A stretch of 35,722 bases of DNA from Thermoanaerobaculales bacterium (GTDB taxonomy: Bacteria; Acidobacteriota; Thermoanaerobaculia; Thermoanaerobaculales; Sulfomarinibacteraceae), in assembly GCA_025456145.1 (NCBI GenBank), contig JALOLD010000032.1:1-35722 (forward strand), in the 5' to 3' direction. How positions within the stretch are numbered: position 1 is the first letter of the stretch; the number at the start of each line of letters is the position of its first letter. Of this stretch, positions 16,181-25,434 are shown in pieces. The translations under genes and the position numbers were made by a program. The notes under the pieces are model-generated. The model searched no databases and had not been told where the DNA came from. It saw only the letters and a program-made list of their open reading frames with translations.

Positions 16181-18243
16181 CGTTTTCTGGTCCTGTCCAG
16201 GATGGCCCGGCCGTACTTCTTGGCGATCGTCGGGCCGATCCCCGAGACCTCGAGCAGCTCGTCGTGGTCGGTCGGCCGGGCGCGGCTGAGCGCGGCGAGC
16301 ACCCGGTCGGAGAGGATCCTGAACGCCGGGACCCGGCGGCGCCGCGCCTCGCCGAGCCGCCACTCGCGCAGCGCCTCGAAGAGCTCGGACTGGTCGGCGT
16401 CGAGGGCCGCCGGAGATGCGGCTTCGGCAGGCGCCGGTGGTCGGGCCTTCGACCTCCCGGCCTTCTTGGGCGGCGCGGCGGCGGCGGCCGTCTCGACGAT
16501 CCGTACCGCGTCGACCGAGCCGGCCCGCGCCAGCCGCCCGGCTCTGGTCAGGAAGACGCGGTGAAAGCGGATCGTCGCCCCGTCGCGGACGAAGGAGTCG
16601 TCGCGCAGCTCGACCAGCCCGTGCCGGGCGAGCGCGCCGAGCAGGCCCTCGAGGGCCTCGCGGCCGCGTGCCCCCGGGTCGCCGAGCTCGCGATGGAGCT
16701 GGCCCGAGGTGGCGCCGTCGCGCTCGCGCAGCGTGCCGAGGATCGCGGTGAGGCGCTCGCGCTCGGTCGTGGTCGGCAGCCGCAACCGGCTGACCAGGCA
16801 GTCGGCGGCGGCACAGCGATCGCACAGGCCGCACGGCGTCCCCGGGTCGGCGCGGTCGCCGAAGTGCTCGACCAGGCGCACCATCCGGCAGCCGTGGCCG
16901 GCGGCGAAGCGGATCATCCTCTCGACCTGCGCCTGGCGGTGGGCGCGCTGCGCGTCATAGCCCGGCCGCCAGCCGTCGACTCCACGGCTCGCGTTGCCCT
17001 CGGGGTCGACCACCGCGCCGCGGTGCACCCAGAGCTTGTCGATCGCGCTCGAGAAGACCTCCTCGTCGATCCCGAGCCGTCGCCGCACCTCCTCGGCCGG
17101 CCGGGGATCCTCGCCGAGCGCGGCGAAGATCCTCGCGAGGACCTCGCCCGGCGGGTAGTCGCGCTCGAGGAAGAAGCGGTGGGTGTGCCGGTCGGCCCAC
17201 GAGTAGAGGAGGATCGCCCGCGACGGGAGGCCGTCGCGTCCGGCGCGCCCGATCTCCTGGTAGTAGCTCTCGACGCTGCCCGGCAGGCCGGTGTGGACGA
17301 CCGTGCGGACGTCCGCCTTGTCGATCCCCATGCCGAAGGCGATGGTCGCGACGACGACCTCGAGCCGGCCGTCGGCAAAGCCCCGCTGGGCGCGGTCGCG
17401 GGCCGTCGCGCTCATCCCGGCGTGGTAGGCGGCGGCGGGGAAGCTACCGCCGAGCAGCCCGGCCAGCGCCTCGGTCTCCTTGCGGGTCGGCGCGTAGACG
17501 ATCGCCGGTCGCCGGACGGGGTCGGCGAGCACCCGGCAGACGATCGAGGAGCGGGAGGACGGCTTGGCCTCGACGACCTCGACCGCGATGTTGTCGCGGC
17601 GGAAGCCGTGGATGTACCGCCGGGCGCCCGGGATCCCGAGCTGCTCGAGGATGTCGTCCTGGACGGTCGGCGTGGCGGTCGCGGTGAGGGCGATGACCGG
17701 GGTCGGCCGGAGCCCCGGCAGGCGCTCGCCGATCATCCGGTAGTCGGGCCGGAAGTCGTGCCCCCACTGGGAGATGCAGTGGGCCTCGTCGACCGCGACG
17801 AGGACCGGTCGGCGCCTCGCGAGGAGCTCCGGGAAGCCGGGGACGGCGAGCCGCTCGGGGGCGATGAAGAGGAAGTCGAGCTCGCCCGCGAGGTAGGCGC
17901 GGGCCGCCCCTGCCGACTCGGCCCGGTCGAGCCCGGAGTGGATCCGCCCGGCGGCCAGACCGAGCCCCTGGAGCGCCTGGACCTGATCCTCCATGAGCGC
18001 GATGAGCGGCGACAGCACGAGGGTCGTACCGCCGCGCGCAAGACCTGGCAGCTGGTAGCACAGGGACTTGCCGGCGCCCGTCGGCATGACGAGCAGCGCG
18101 TCCGCGCCGTCGGTGACCGCCCGGCAGACCTCCTCCTGGAACGGCCGGAAGGCGGTGTGGCCGAAGCGGACGCGCAGCAGGTCGGCGAGCCGGTCGGCCG
18201 GCCTCGGTCGACCTGGCGGCGGGGACTCTCCGGATCGGGTCAT
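16177..18243 (-). CDS. recQ: ATP-dependent DNA helicase RecQ
   Basis: A 688-residue 3'-5' DNA helicase for recombination repair. Walker A is MPTGAGKS (53-60, Lys59) and the box II is DEAH (152-155), followed by the RecQ loop HCISQWGHDFRPDYR. Later come FGMGIDKADVRTVVH, the QEIGRAGRDGLPS arginine-finger motif, a zinc site (a Cys followed by CGLCDRC) with winged helix, and a C-terminal HRDC domain (about 610-688, ending GIGPTIAKKYGRAIL). Between winged helix and HRDC is an Ala/Pro/Lys-rich linker (about 575-595). The start ATG lies 8 bases after a TAGAAT box, so its mRNA may be leaderless. It leads the pair with the aminotransferase. Confidence 0.95.
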   Translation of the reverse strand: MTRSGESPPPGRPRPADRLADLLRVRFGHTAFRPFQEEVCRAVTDGADALLVMPTGAGKSLCYQLPGLARGGTTLVLSPLIALMEDQVQALQGLGLAAGRIHSGLDRAESAGAARAYLAGELDFLFIAPERLAVPGFPELLARRRPVLVAVDEAHCISQWGHDFRPDYRMIGERLPGLRPTPVIALTATATPTVQDDILEQLGIPGARRYIHGFRRDNIAVEVVEAKPSSRSSIVCRVLADPVRRPAIVYAPTRKETEALAGLLGGSFPAAAYHAGMSATARDRAQRGFADGRLEVVVATIAFGMGIDKADVRTVVHTGLPGSVESYYQEIGRAGRDGLPSRAILLYSWADRHTHRFFLERDYPPGEVLARIFAALGEDPRPAEEVRRRLGIDEEVFSSAIDKLWVHRGAVVDPEGNASRGVDGWRPGYDAQRAHRQAQVERMIRFAAGHGCRMVRLVEHFGDRADPGTPCGLCDRCAAADCLVSRLRLPTTTERERLTAILGTLRERDGATSGQLHRELGDPGARGREALEGLLGALARHGLVELRDDSFVRDGATIRFHRVFLTRAGRLARAGSVDAVRIVETAAAAAPPKKAGRSKARPPAPAEAASPAALDADQSELFEALREWRLGEARRRRVPAFRILSDRVLAALSRARPTDHDELLEVSGIGPTIAKKYGRAILDRTRKR

Positions 18244-18251
18244 CGACCCGG

Positions 18252-18257
18252 ATTCTA
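18252..18257 (-). promoter_or_regulatory. -10 box of recQ (probable leaderless start)
   Basis: Minus-strand TAGAAT ends 8 bases before the recQ ATG (18243). Transcription would begin at or within a base or two of the start codon. A perfect palindrome GGAGGCGCGCCTCC at 18266-18279 lies just upstream and could be an operator or the stem ending the DUF1501 mRNA. Confidence 0.45.
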
Positions 18258-18294
18258 CCCGGGCCGGAGGCGCGCCTCCCCGGCCGAGGCCGAG

Positions 18295-19653
18295 CTACCC
18301 CCAGGCGCTGGTGTCCCCGGACTCGAAGTCGTCGGCGAAGATGCCGTCGCCGGTGGTGCTGTAGTCGGGCGGCAGGTCGACCCCGGCGACGACCCCGAGC
18401 GGCTGGTAGTCGGTGTAGCCGGGGAAGACGTAGCCGAGGTGGTTGTTGCCCATCCGGCGGATCAGGATCTCGGAGAGGACCCGGCGGAAGTCGGTGGTGA
18501 CCGCGAGGTCGGCGTCGTCGAAGAGCTGGCCGGGCCCGATCCCCGGCCAGGCGCCGTGGACGCCGGGCACCGCGTTGCCCGACATGATGATCATCGGGTT
18601 GCCGTGGCCGTGGTCGGCGCCCCGGTCGGCGTTCTCGAACAGCCGGCGGCCGAACTCGCTCTGCACGACCACGGTGAGCCGGTTGGTGTAGTTCGCGCTG
18701 CCGGCGCCATCGAGATCGGTGTAGAGCGCGGCGAGCCCCTCGCAGAGGGTGCCGATCAGGCTTGAGAAGTAGCCGCCGCCGCCGTCACCCTGGCTGACGT
18801 GGGTGTCCCAGCCGCCGAGGTCGAAGGTCGAGACCCGGAGCCCGAGGTCGAGCTTGACCATCTGGGCGATGACCTGGAGCCCGTCGCCGAACGAGCCCGA
18901 CGGGTAGACCGCGCCGTTGGCCGGGGTGTAGGCGCCGCTGATGTTGAGCTCGACCAGGTCGACCGCGTCGAGGGCCTGGAGGCCGGCCGCGTGGAGCCAG
19001 GTGGTGTCGTCGGTGTACATGTGGCGCAGCGCGATCCGCTGCGCGCTCCGCCACTCCCACGGCCCGATCTGGAGGTTGAAGCTGTCCGGGTCGGAGAGGT
19101 TGATGGTGTCACGGTCGCCGAGCAGCGATGTCGCCTGGGTGCTGCCGACCGACACCGACGGCATGACGATCTCGGGCGGCAGGTTGTGGGCGCACGAGAA
19201 GTGACGGGCGAGCCACCCGGTGGCGGTCGTCTTGTTCCCCGGCGTGCCCCGCTCGATGAACTCCATCGAGTCGAAGTGGCTGCGGCTGGCCTCGTTGAGG
19301 CCGGTGGCGTTGACCACCGCGACCTTGCCGCTCTGATAGAGCTGGTGGAGGGGCTGGGCGGCGCGGTGCAGGCCGAACTGACCGTCGAGCGAGAGCGCCC
19401 CGTTCGAGCCGGAGAGCGGCACCGCGATGTTGGGGCGGGCGCTCTCGTAGTAACCGCGGTCGTTCCCCGAGATCGGGACGACGAGGTTGAGCCCGTCGAG
19501 ACCGCCGCGGAGGAAGATGACGACGAGGATCTCGTTGTTGACCGTCGTCTCGGGATCGGCGAAGGCAAAGCGCGGGAATCGCGAGCCGGCGAGCCCGGCG
19601 ATGGCGGCGGAGCAGCCGGCGACGAAGCCTCGGCGTGTGGGTCGGGGGCTCAT
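18295..19653 (-). CDS. TAT-exported DUF1501 protein with FESGD..W tail
   Basis: A 452-residue DUF1501 protein, a family of exported proteins with a sulfatase/alkaline-phosphatase-like fold whose function is not known. The N-terminus has a twin-arginine signal (PTRRGFVAGCSAAIAGLAG, cleavage probably after AFA near 32), so it is exported folded. Blocks FLRGGLDGLNLVVP and VVQSEFGRR...GADHGHG are typical. The last residues, GIFADDFESGDTSAWG, form a separate short tail after a linker. The gene begins 2 bases after the DUF1800 gene, the usual partner. I chose the Met at 19653 because the TAT signal starts there. Confidence 0.9.
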   Translation of the reverse strand: MSPRPTRRGFVAGCSAAIAGLAGSRFPRFAFADPETTVNNEILVVIFLRGGLDGLNLVVPISGNDRGYYESARPNIAVPLSGSNGALSLDGQFGLHRAAQPLHQLYQSGKVAVVNATGLNEASRSHFDSMEFIERGTPGNKTTATGWLARHFSCAHNLPPEIVMPSVSVGSTQATSLLGDRDTINLSDPDSFNLQIGPWEWRSAQRIALRHMYTDDTTWLHAAGLQALDAVDLVELNISGAYTPANGAVYPSGSFGDGLQVIAQMVKLDLGLRVSTFDLGGWDTHVSQGDGGGGYFSSLIGTLCEGLAALYTDLDGAGSANYTNRLTVVVQSEFGRRLFENADRGADHGHGNPMIIMSGNAVPGVHGAWPGIGPGQLFDDADLAVTTDFRRVLSEILIRRMGNNHLGYVFPGYTDYQPLGVVAGVDLPPDYSTTGDGIFADDFESGDTSAWG

Positions 19654-19655
19654 CA

Positions 19656-21332
19656 CTACCTCCAGAGGAACGACGGCGACATGAAGATCAGACCGACCAT
19701 CGAGCGCAACCGGTCGCGGGTGTCGGGGTCGGTGTCGAGGGGCAGCACGAAGTTCGGGTTGTGGCCCTGGGCCATGAACTCGACGACCTCCTCGCGCTCG
19801 GCGGCCGGTATCGGCCGACCGAAGATCCGGTCGATCCAGAAGTCGGCGAGCTGGTTGGCGGTGCGCACCCCGCCCGGGGTCTGGTCGAGGACGTTGAGCA
19901 GGTAGACGTCGAACGCGTCGCGGACGTCGATGAGCCAGTTGACGAGCCGCCAGCTCATCACCCGCGGCGTCGCGCTCTGCCAGTCCGCCTTGTGGTCGGG
20001 GAAGCCGTTCGGGGCCCGCCACGCGAACAGCGGCTGACCGGCCTGGTCATAGCGCCACAGCAGGTCCGAGGTGTCGCTGTCGTCGAGGGCGAAGGTGAAG
20101 CGGCCGTCGGCGGCGCGCATCGCGCTGGCGACGATCTCGAGGGGCCGTTTGATCTTGTCGCCCCAGGTGGCGAGGAAGGACGGGTGGAGGACGATGGTCC
20201 GGACGACCTGGGCGAGCTGGTCGGGCGCCGCGACCTCGGTCTCGAAGACCGCCGCCGCCGCGTCGATCATCGCCGGGTCCGGGTTGTCGCCGACCAGGCG
20301 ACGGGCGAGCTTGGTGGCGATGTGGTGGGCGGTGCCCGGATGGGTGGCGATCTGGTCGAGCACCACGTTGCCGTCGGAAAGCGCCGGCTGGTTGGCCGGG
20401 ATGTAGGTGCCGAGGACGAACTTCTGGAAGTGGTCGTGCCAGTCGGAGCGGTACTCGAAGAGCCCGGTGTCGAAGTCGAAGGTCCAGCCGGTGAAGCAGC
20501 GGGTCGACTCGAAGACATCGTCGTCGACATAGCCGATCGGCTTGCCGCCGGGCCCGATCGGCACCTGGTTTTGACGCAGCACGCCCAGGTAATGGTCGGT
20601 GCCGAGACCGTGCAGCTCGAACAGCTCGCGCGCCCAGTTCTCGTTGGGCCCGGCGCTCGACGAGGTGTAGTTGTCGAGGTAGTAGAGCATCGCCGGGTGC
20701 GAGGCGACCGCGCCGAGCATCGTGCGGAAGTTGCCGAGCGCGTTGCCGCGGATCACCACCCGGTCCCAGTGCGACCACACCGGCGAGATCCACGAGTCGA
20801 TCGCATAGATGTTGAAGTGGTTGTGCCAGAAGTCGGCGAGGACCTCGAGCAGCTGCCGCTTGCTCCACACCGCCCGCAGCAGGGTCGCGCGCTCGACCTC
20901 GTAGTAGGGCTGGATGCGGATGTTCCACGGTGGATTGGAGACCACATGGTCGAGCCACAGCTGGGCGAGGCTCTTGTTGAGGGTGGTGTAGCCGGCGGCG
21001 GCGATCTTGGCGTCGCAGACCGAGTCGTTGATGGACGCCGGCGAGAGCTGCTGGTCGACCCACGCGGTCAGGCGCTGCTGGTCGGTGCCGCCGAGAGCGT
21101 TGAAGCTCGCGATGTCGCCGGCGCGAGGGCCCCAGCCGAGGCGGTTGAGCGCGATGATCGCGGCCGACGGCGGCGCCGGGACCGCCTTGGCGCCGCCCGA
21201 CGGCCGTCCCGGTCGCCGCATTGCGGCGGCGCGGCCTTGGATGTGGTGGCGTGCGGCCGCGGCGGCGTGATCGCGAGCGTGGTCGAAGAGCTCGCGGCGG
21301 CTCGTTGTGCGATCGTTGTCGACAGGGTTCAT
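19656..21332 (-). CDS. DUF1800 protein, partner of DUF1501
   Basis: A 558-residue DUF1800 protein. Family features seen are ALNRLGWGPRAGDIASF near residue 60, the long helical central part with ADFWHNHFNIYA and NWARELFELHGLG, and the terminal GLIFMSPSFLWR. DUF1800 proteins almost always sit beside DUF1501 genes, as here, and are thought to work with them in the envelope. The first 50 residues are Arg/Ala-rich with SRRELFDHARDH but no hydrophobic core, so no clear signal peptide is visible; it may be exported with its partner. Function is unknown. Confidence 0.9.
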   Translation of the reverse strand: MNPVDNDRTTSRRELFDHARDHAAAAARHHIQGRAAAMRRPGRPSGGAKAVPAPPSAAIIALNRLGWGPRAGDIASFNALGGTDQQRLTAWVDQQLSPASINDSVCDAKIAAAGYTTLNKSLAQLWLDHVVSNPPWNIRIQPYYEVERATLLRAVWSKRQLLEVLADFWHNHFNIYAIDSWISPVWSHWDRVVIRGNALGNFRTMLGAVASHPAMLYYLDNYTSSSAGPNENWARELFELHGLGTDHYLGVLRQNQVPIGPGGKPIGYVDDDVFESTRCFTGWTFDFDTGLFEYRSDWHDHFQKFVLGTYIPANQPALSDGNVVLDQIATHPGTAHHIATKLARRLVGDNPDPAMIDAAAAVFETEVAAPDQLAQVVRTIVLHPSFLATWGDKIKRPLEIVASAMRAADGRFTFALDDSDTSDLLWRYDQAGQPLFAWRAPNGFPDHKADWQSATPRVMSWRLVNWLIDVRDAFDVYLLNVLDQTPGGVRTANQLADFWIDRIFGRPIPAAEREEVVEFMAQGHNPNFVLPLDTDPDTRDRLRSMVGLIFMSPSFLWR

Positions 21333-21610
21333 CGCCCCCTCCCTTGAACCGGCTCGGGCGTTCCTCGTGCGGTGTCCTTCATCGTGTCGGAACGAGCTTC
21401 GGCCCCGAGTCTAGGCGCGACGGGCGGGGGGTCGCGGTGCTCCCCGTCACAGATTCCCAGTCTCAAGTAGACCGCGGGCGATCAAACGCCCCGAGACCCA
21501 TCGGGCAGGGGGGGCTGGGCGGTACGACCTCCCGGCGCCAGGGTACCAACGAGCTGGTGTATCCTCGGCCCCACACTCGGTGCCGAATGCGGCGAGCGGA
21601 GGGAGGACCG
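21333..21610. other. 278-base gap between divergent genes
   Basis: This gap separates the DUF1800 start (21332, minus) from the membrane protein start (21611, plus). A TATCCT box at 21561-21566 lies 44 bases before the plus-strand start and is preceded by TG; GGGAGG at 21601-21606 is the ribosome site. No reading frame or repeat stands out in the remainder. Confidence 0.6.
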
Positions 21611-22273
21611 ATGCGACCGACTCGGGCTGCGTGGTTGTTCGCCGCGGGTTTGAGCTGGATGGTGCTCCGGGGAATCCTTGCGCGGGCGCTACCCGCCCTC
21701 GACCCGGCGACCTCCGCCGGGCGCGGCGGCTGGCTGCTCCTCGTCCAGCTGATCACCGTCGCCGCGAGCTTCACCGCCCCGGTCTTCTTCTACTCGTTTC
21801 TCCGGGCCGAGCCGTTCGGCTCTCGCCGGGCTCTCCGGGGCGCGACGGTCCTCGCTGCCGCGGCGTCGGTGGCGTCGTTCGCCCTTGTCGCGGTCGCGTT
21901 CGTGACCACCGTCTCGGGCTCCTCTTCCGGTCTGAGCTTGCTGCACCCGCGGGTCGCGATGGCGGCGCCGCTCCTGCTTGTGCTGGCGATCCTGGTCTTC
22001 CTGGTCGTGTTCTGGCGGCAGGGCAGCGAAGATCGGAGTTTGCGGCGAGCGGCCGGGGTGGCGGCGGTCGGCGCCCTCTTCCCGTCGGCGATGATGGTGG
22101 CCTGGGCGATCCACGCGAGCTCCGGCCAGACCTCCCCGTGGTACCCGGCGTTCAGCCTGAGCCCGGTCGCCATGGTCCTCGGCCTGGCGTCGGCGGCGTC
22201 GCTGGTGTGGTTCCTCGAGACCTTCGCCGTGACCTACAGCTCCGGAGCCGGAGGGGTCGCGCCCGGCGAGTGA
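21611..22273 (+). CDS. Six-helix integral membrane protein, function unknown
   Basis: A 220-residue, very hydrophobic protein. I see about six membrane helices: near 6-22, 38-60, 75-98, 114-135, 148-168 and 178-200. Between them are short Arg-rich loops (EPFGSRRALRG, RQGSEDRSLRRA), which fit the positive-inside rule for cytoplasmic loops. No catalytic motif is seen. The Met at 21611 was chosen because GGGAGGACCG precedes it and the first helix follows; a Met 8 codons upstream has no ribosome site. A hairpin follows directly after the stop. Confidence 0.75.
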   Translation: MRPTRAAWLFAAGLSWMVLRGILARALPALDPATSAGRGGWLLLVQLITVAASFTAPVFFYSFLRAEPFGSRRALRGATVLAAAASVASFALVAVAFVTTVSGSSSGLSLLHPRVAMAAPLLLVLAILVFLVVFWRQGSEDRSLRRAAGVAAVGALFPSAMMVAWAIHASSGQTSPWYPAFSLSPVAMVLGLASAASLVWFLETFAVTYSSGAGGVAPGE

Positions 22274-22312
22274 CGGGGCGAGGTCGCCGTCGACATTCGG
22301 CGGATCGCCCCG
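22274..22312 (+). terminator. Hairpin after the membrane-protein gene
   Basis: CGGGGCGA (22274-22281) pairs with TCGCCCCG (22305-22312), and inside it CGCCG pairs with CGGCG. It starts at the base after the stop codon at 22273. No U-tract follows, so it may be a stabilising stem or a weak terminator. Confidence 0.35.
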
Positions 22313-22338
22313 TCGACCCGGGCCTCGCGGATCGGCGG

Positions 22339-22344
22339 TACAAT
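22339..22344 (+). promoter_or_regulatory. -10 box upstream of the GGDEF gene
   Basis: TACAAT at 22339-22344 in otherwise GC-rich sequence. No matching -35 at 17 bases is convincing. The GTG start at 22377 lies 32 bases downstream. Confidence 0.4.
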
Positions 22345-22376
22345 GGCAGCGTGTCGACGTCGACGGCGCAGACGTC

Positions 22377-23768
22377 GTGCCCGTCGCGGGGACGAACCGG
22401 AGGGTGGGAAGACGTTGGTGGTCCTTGAAGCTCGATGAACTCCTGGGCTCGCCGGGCGCCGTCGACGTCGCCCTGGTGGCGGTGCCCCTGCTCCTCGTCG
22501 TGGTCATCGTTCTGTGGTCGAAGCTCCAGACGGTGCGGTCGATGACCGCGGTGGTCGCACCGCCGGTCAACGGCGCGGCCGGTCGCTCGGCCCGCCGGCT
22601 CGAGCGCGACCTCGAGGGCCAGATCGAGTTCTTCCAGATCTTCTCCAACCTGCTCGGCGAGCTCCACGCGCAGCGCCAGATCCGCCAGATCCCCCCGATC
22701 CTGCTCAACTCGATGGTCCGGATGTTCAGGCCGGAGGTGGCGGTGGTGCTGGTCCGGCGACGGAGCTCGATCACCGAGCCCGACCGGGAGAACCGGCTGA
22801 TCGTCGCGGCCTGCTCGACCACCCAGCGCAACCTCAAGGTCGGCATGGAGGTCCGCTTCGGCGAGGGCCAGCTGGGGATCGTCGCCTCGCGCCAGCGGAC
22901 CATGGTGCGACGCGACTTCGACGAGGAAAGGGCGCTGTCCTACACCGTCAGTCAGGCCGTGGGGCAGCCCGAGTTCGACATCGTCGCGCCGATGATCGGC
23001 GGTGACGACACCATCGGGGTCGTCGCGATCGCCCGACCGGAGCGGCACTACACCAGCGAGCGCGAGATGATGGAGATGATCGCCCGGCTCGGCGCCCTGA
23101 CCTGGACCAATCTCGAGGCCTACCGCAATGTCGAGATCGCGGCCGAGGTCGACGGGCTGACCGGGATCTTCAACAAGGCGGCGCTGCTCGTCAAGCTGAG
23201 CGAGGTGGTCTTCGAGGCCAGGAACAACGGCGAGAAGGTCTCGATCTTCCTGTTCGACATCGACAACTTCAAGACCTACAACGACCACAACGGCCACCTG
23301 GTCGGGGACCGCCTGCTCAGGCTGCTCGCCAAGCTCGTCAAGGACAGCGTCCGGTCGGACGACTACTTCGGCCGCTTCGGCGGCGAGGAGTTCGTCCTGG
23401 TCATGTCGGGCCGGTCGGCGAGCCAGGCAATGTCGGCGGCCGAGGTGATCCGCCACCGCATCGAGGAGTACCCGTTCGAGGGCGAGGCGACGCAGCCCAA
23501 TGGCAGGGTCACGATCTCCGGCGGCGTCGCCTGCTTCCCGGACGACGCCGATGACAGCGTCGAGCTGCTGCGCAGCGCCGACGCCGCGTTGTACGAGGCG
23601 AAGCGGGGCGGGCGCAACAAAGTGCTGCGGGCCGAGCCGACCGGCCTCAACCCGGTGCTGCGCAGCCGGGAGGGTCGGGAAGGTCCGATCCCCGAGCCCG
23701 AGGAGCCGCCCGTCCGGGCCGACGACATCACCGCCGAGCGGAGGATCTTCCTCGACACCGAGGACTGA
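22377..23768 (+). CDS. Membrane-anchored GAF-GGDEF diguanylate cyclase
   Basis: A 463-residue enzyme that makes cyclic di-GMP. One membrane helix lies near 29-47. A GAF-like sensor region spans about 80-240, with no bound-cofactor residues evident. The GGDEF domain spans about 255-425. The active site is intact (GGEEF, 335-339), with [11 protein letters not shown] for Mg-GTP, and an RSDD (326-329) five residues upstream forms the product-inhibition I-site. The last 35 residues are acidic and unstructured. The GTG start has no good ribosome site; a TTG at 22425 is possible and would keep the helix. The STAS gene follows at 70 bases with its own promoter. Confidence 0.92.
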   Translation: MPVAGTNRRVGRRWWSLKLDELLGSPGAVDVALVAVPLLLVVVIVLWSKLQTVRSMTAVVAPPVNGAAGRSARRLERDLEGQIEFFQIFSNLLGELHAQRQIRQIPPILLNSMVRMFRPEVAVVLVRRRSSITEPDRENRLIVAACSTTQRNLKVGMEVRFGEGQLGIVASRQRTMVRRDFDEERALSYTVSQAVGQPEFDIVAPMIGGDDTIGVVAIARPERHYTSEREMMEMIARLGALTWTNLEAYRNVEIAAEVDGLTGIFNKAALLVKLSEVVFEARNNGEKVSIFLFDIDNFKTYNDHNGHLVGDRLLRLLAKLVKDSVRSDDYFGRFGGEEFVLVMSGRSASQAMSAAEVIRHRIEEYPFEGEATQPNGRVTISGGVACFPDDADDSVELLRSADAALYEAKRGGRNKVLRAEPTGLNPVLRSREGREGPIPEPEEPPVRADDITAERRIFLDTED

Positions 23769-23824
23769 TCCGCGGCCTGGCCCAGCCCGGCAACGCCGTC
23801 TGCTCCGCGGCGAGCGATCCGAGC

Positions 23825-23830
23825 TACAAT
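23825..23830 (+). promoter_or_regulatory. -10 box of the STAS gene (probable leaderless start)
   Basis: TACAAT ends 7 bases before the ATG at 23838. No Shine-Dalgarno sequence fits in that space. The likely transcription start coincides with the start codon. Confidence 0.5.
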
Positions 23831-23837
23831 CGGCGCC

Positions 23838-24182
23838 ATGAAGGTAGATGTCCGGCACGTGGACGACGTCATCATCGTGGACCTCGCGGGGCGCCTCGTC
23901 ATGGGGGTCGGCGACGAGCTGCTGCGCGACGTGATGAACGAGGTCATCGCCGAGGGCTGGAGCAAGATCGTGCTCAACCTCCGCGACGTCTCGATCCTCG
24001 ACAGCTCGGGCATCGGCGAGGTCGTCTCGGGCTGGAAGCTCGCGCAGCGGTTCGGCGGTACGGTCAAGCTGTTGCGACCGGCGCCGAGCGTCCAGCGGAC
24101 CTTGCGGCTGACCCAGCTGCTGCCCCTGCTCGAGGTCTTCGACGACGAGGCCGCGGCGGTGGCGAGCTTCGCCGAGGCCTGA
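23838..24182 (+). CDS. STAS-domain anti-sigma factor antagonist
   Basis: A 114-residue single STAS domain like SpoIIAA/RsbV. Unphosphorylated forms bind an anti-sigma kinase and free a sigma factor, or regulate other partners. The phosphorylation loop is DSSGIGE (Asp55, Ser56-Ser57), intact, so switching by phosphorylation is expected. No kinase (RsbW-like) or phosphatase gene lies in the window, so the partner is encoded elsewhere. It sits between the diguanylate cyclase and kbl. Confidence 0.92.
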   Translation: MKVDVRHVDDVIIVDLAGRLVMGVGDELLRDVMNEVIAEGWSKIVLNLRDVSILDSSGIGEVVSGWKLAQRFGGTVKLLRPAPSVQRTLRLTQLLPLLEVFDDEAAAVASFAEA

Positions 24183-24235
24183 CCGGGACGACGCCGCCCG
24201 GACACGGCGACCCGCGCGATCCACCCTGGGAGGTC

Positions 24236-25423
24236 ATGGTGTTCACCGACTATCGACAGCAGTACGCCGACGAGCTCGAGGCGATCCGGCGGGCCGGCAC
24301 CTACAAGAGCGAGCGGGTGATCTCGTCGCCCCAGGGCGCCGCCATCCGCGTCCCTCGGGGCGAGGTGCTCAACTTCTGCGCCAACAACTATCTCGGCCTC
24401 GCGGACAACCCCGAGATCATCGCGGCGGCGGCGAAGGCCCTCACCGCGCGCGGCTTCGGCATGGCCTCGGTGCGCTTCATCTGCGGCACCCTTGACCTCC
24501 ACAAGCAGCTCGAGCGGGTCATTTCGGAGTTCAACGGCACCGACGACACGATCCTCTACTCGTCGTGCTTCGACGCCAACGCCGGCCTGTTCGAGACGAT
24601 TCTCGACGATCGGGACGCGATCATCTCGGACCAGCTTAATCACGCCTCGATCATCGACGGCGTCAGGCTGTGCAAGGCCGAGCGCTTCCGCTACGCCAAC
24701 TCCGACATGGGCGAGCTCGAGGAGATCCTCGAGCGGACCCAGGGCCACCGGCGCCGTCTCATCGCCACCGACGGCGTGTTCTCGATGGATGGCTACCTGG
24801 TCAAGCTCGACGAGATCTGCAACCTCGCCGAGCGGTACAACGCCATGGTCATGGTCGACGACTCGCACGCCACCGGGTACATCGGCCGGACCGGACGGGG
24901 CACGCCGGAGCACTGCGGCGTCCAGGGTCGGGTCGACATCATCACCTCGACCCTCGGCAAGGCGCTCGGCGGCGCCTCCGGCGGCTACACCACCGGCCGG
25001 CGCGAGATCATCGACCTGCTCCGCCAGCGATCGCGTCCCTACCTTTTCTCGAACACGCTGACGCCGTCGCTGACCGCGGCCGGGATCGCGGTCTTCGAGA
25101 TGCTCTCGGCGACCACCGCGCTGCGCGACAAGCTGATGGCGAACACCCGCACCTTCCGCGAGCGGATGGAGGCCCTCGGCTTCGACATCCTCGCCGGTGA
25201 GACCGCGATCGTTCCGGTCATGCTGTACGACGCCAAGCTGGCCTCGACCTTCGCCGACGAGATGCTCGGCGAGGGGATCTACGTCATCGGCTTCTCCTAC
25301 CCGGTGGTTCCCGAGGGCAAGGCGAGAATCCGGGTCCAGGTCTCGGCGGCCCATGAGCCCGAGCACCTCGACCGCGCGGTGGCGGCGTTCGAGACCGTCG
25401 GCCGGAGGCTCGGCGTCATCTGA
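24236..25423 (+). CDS. kbl: Glycine C-acetyltransferase (2-amino-3-ketobutyrate CoA ligase)
   Basis: A 395-residue PLP enzyme that splits 2-amino-3-ketobutyrate with CoA into glycine and acetyl-CoA, the second step of threonine breakdown. It is nearly collinear with E. coli Kbl. Seen are [59 protein letters not shown] and [15 protein letters not shown] with the PLP Lys at 242. The start has a GGGAGG site 5 bases upstream. The usual partner tdh (threonine dehydrogenase) is not next to it; an alpha/beta hydrolase follows 11 bases after the stop. Confidence 0.95.
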   Translation: MVFTDYRQQYADELEAIRRAGTYKSERVISSPQGAAIRVPRGEVLNFCANNYLGLADNPEIIAAAAKALTARGFGMASVRFICGTLDLHKQLERVISEFNGTDDTILYSSCFDANAGLFETILDDRDAIISDQLNHASIIDGVRLCKAERFRYANSDMGELEEILERTQGHRRRLIATDGVFSMDGYLVKLDEICNLAERYNAMVMVDDSHATGYIGRTGRGTPEHCGVQGRVDIITSTLGKALGGASGGYTTGRREIIDLLRQRSRPYLFSNTLTPSLTAAGIAVFEMLSATTALRDKLMANTRTFRERMEALGFDILAGETAIVPVMLYDAKLASTFADEMLGEGIYVIGFSYPVVPEGKARIRVQVSAAHEPEHLDRAVAAFETVGRRLGVI

Positions 25424-25434
25424 CGCCGCGCGAC

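Noticed and set aside
16264..18765. 833-codon plus-strand frame
   Set aside because: It is antisense to recQ and the DUF1501 gene and has Arg/Gly/Asp-rich composition typical of GC-rich shadow frames.
22152..24224. 690-codon minus-strand frame
   Set aside because: Antisense to the membrane protein, GGDEF and STAS genes, with no recognisable domain.
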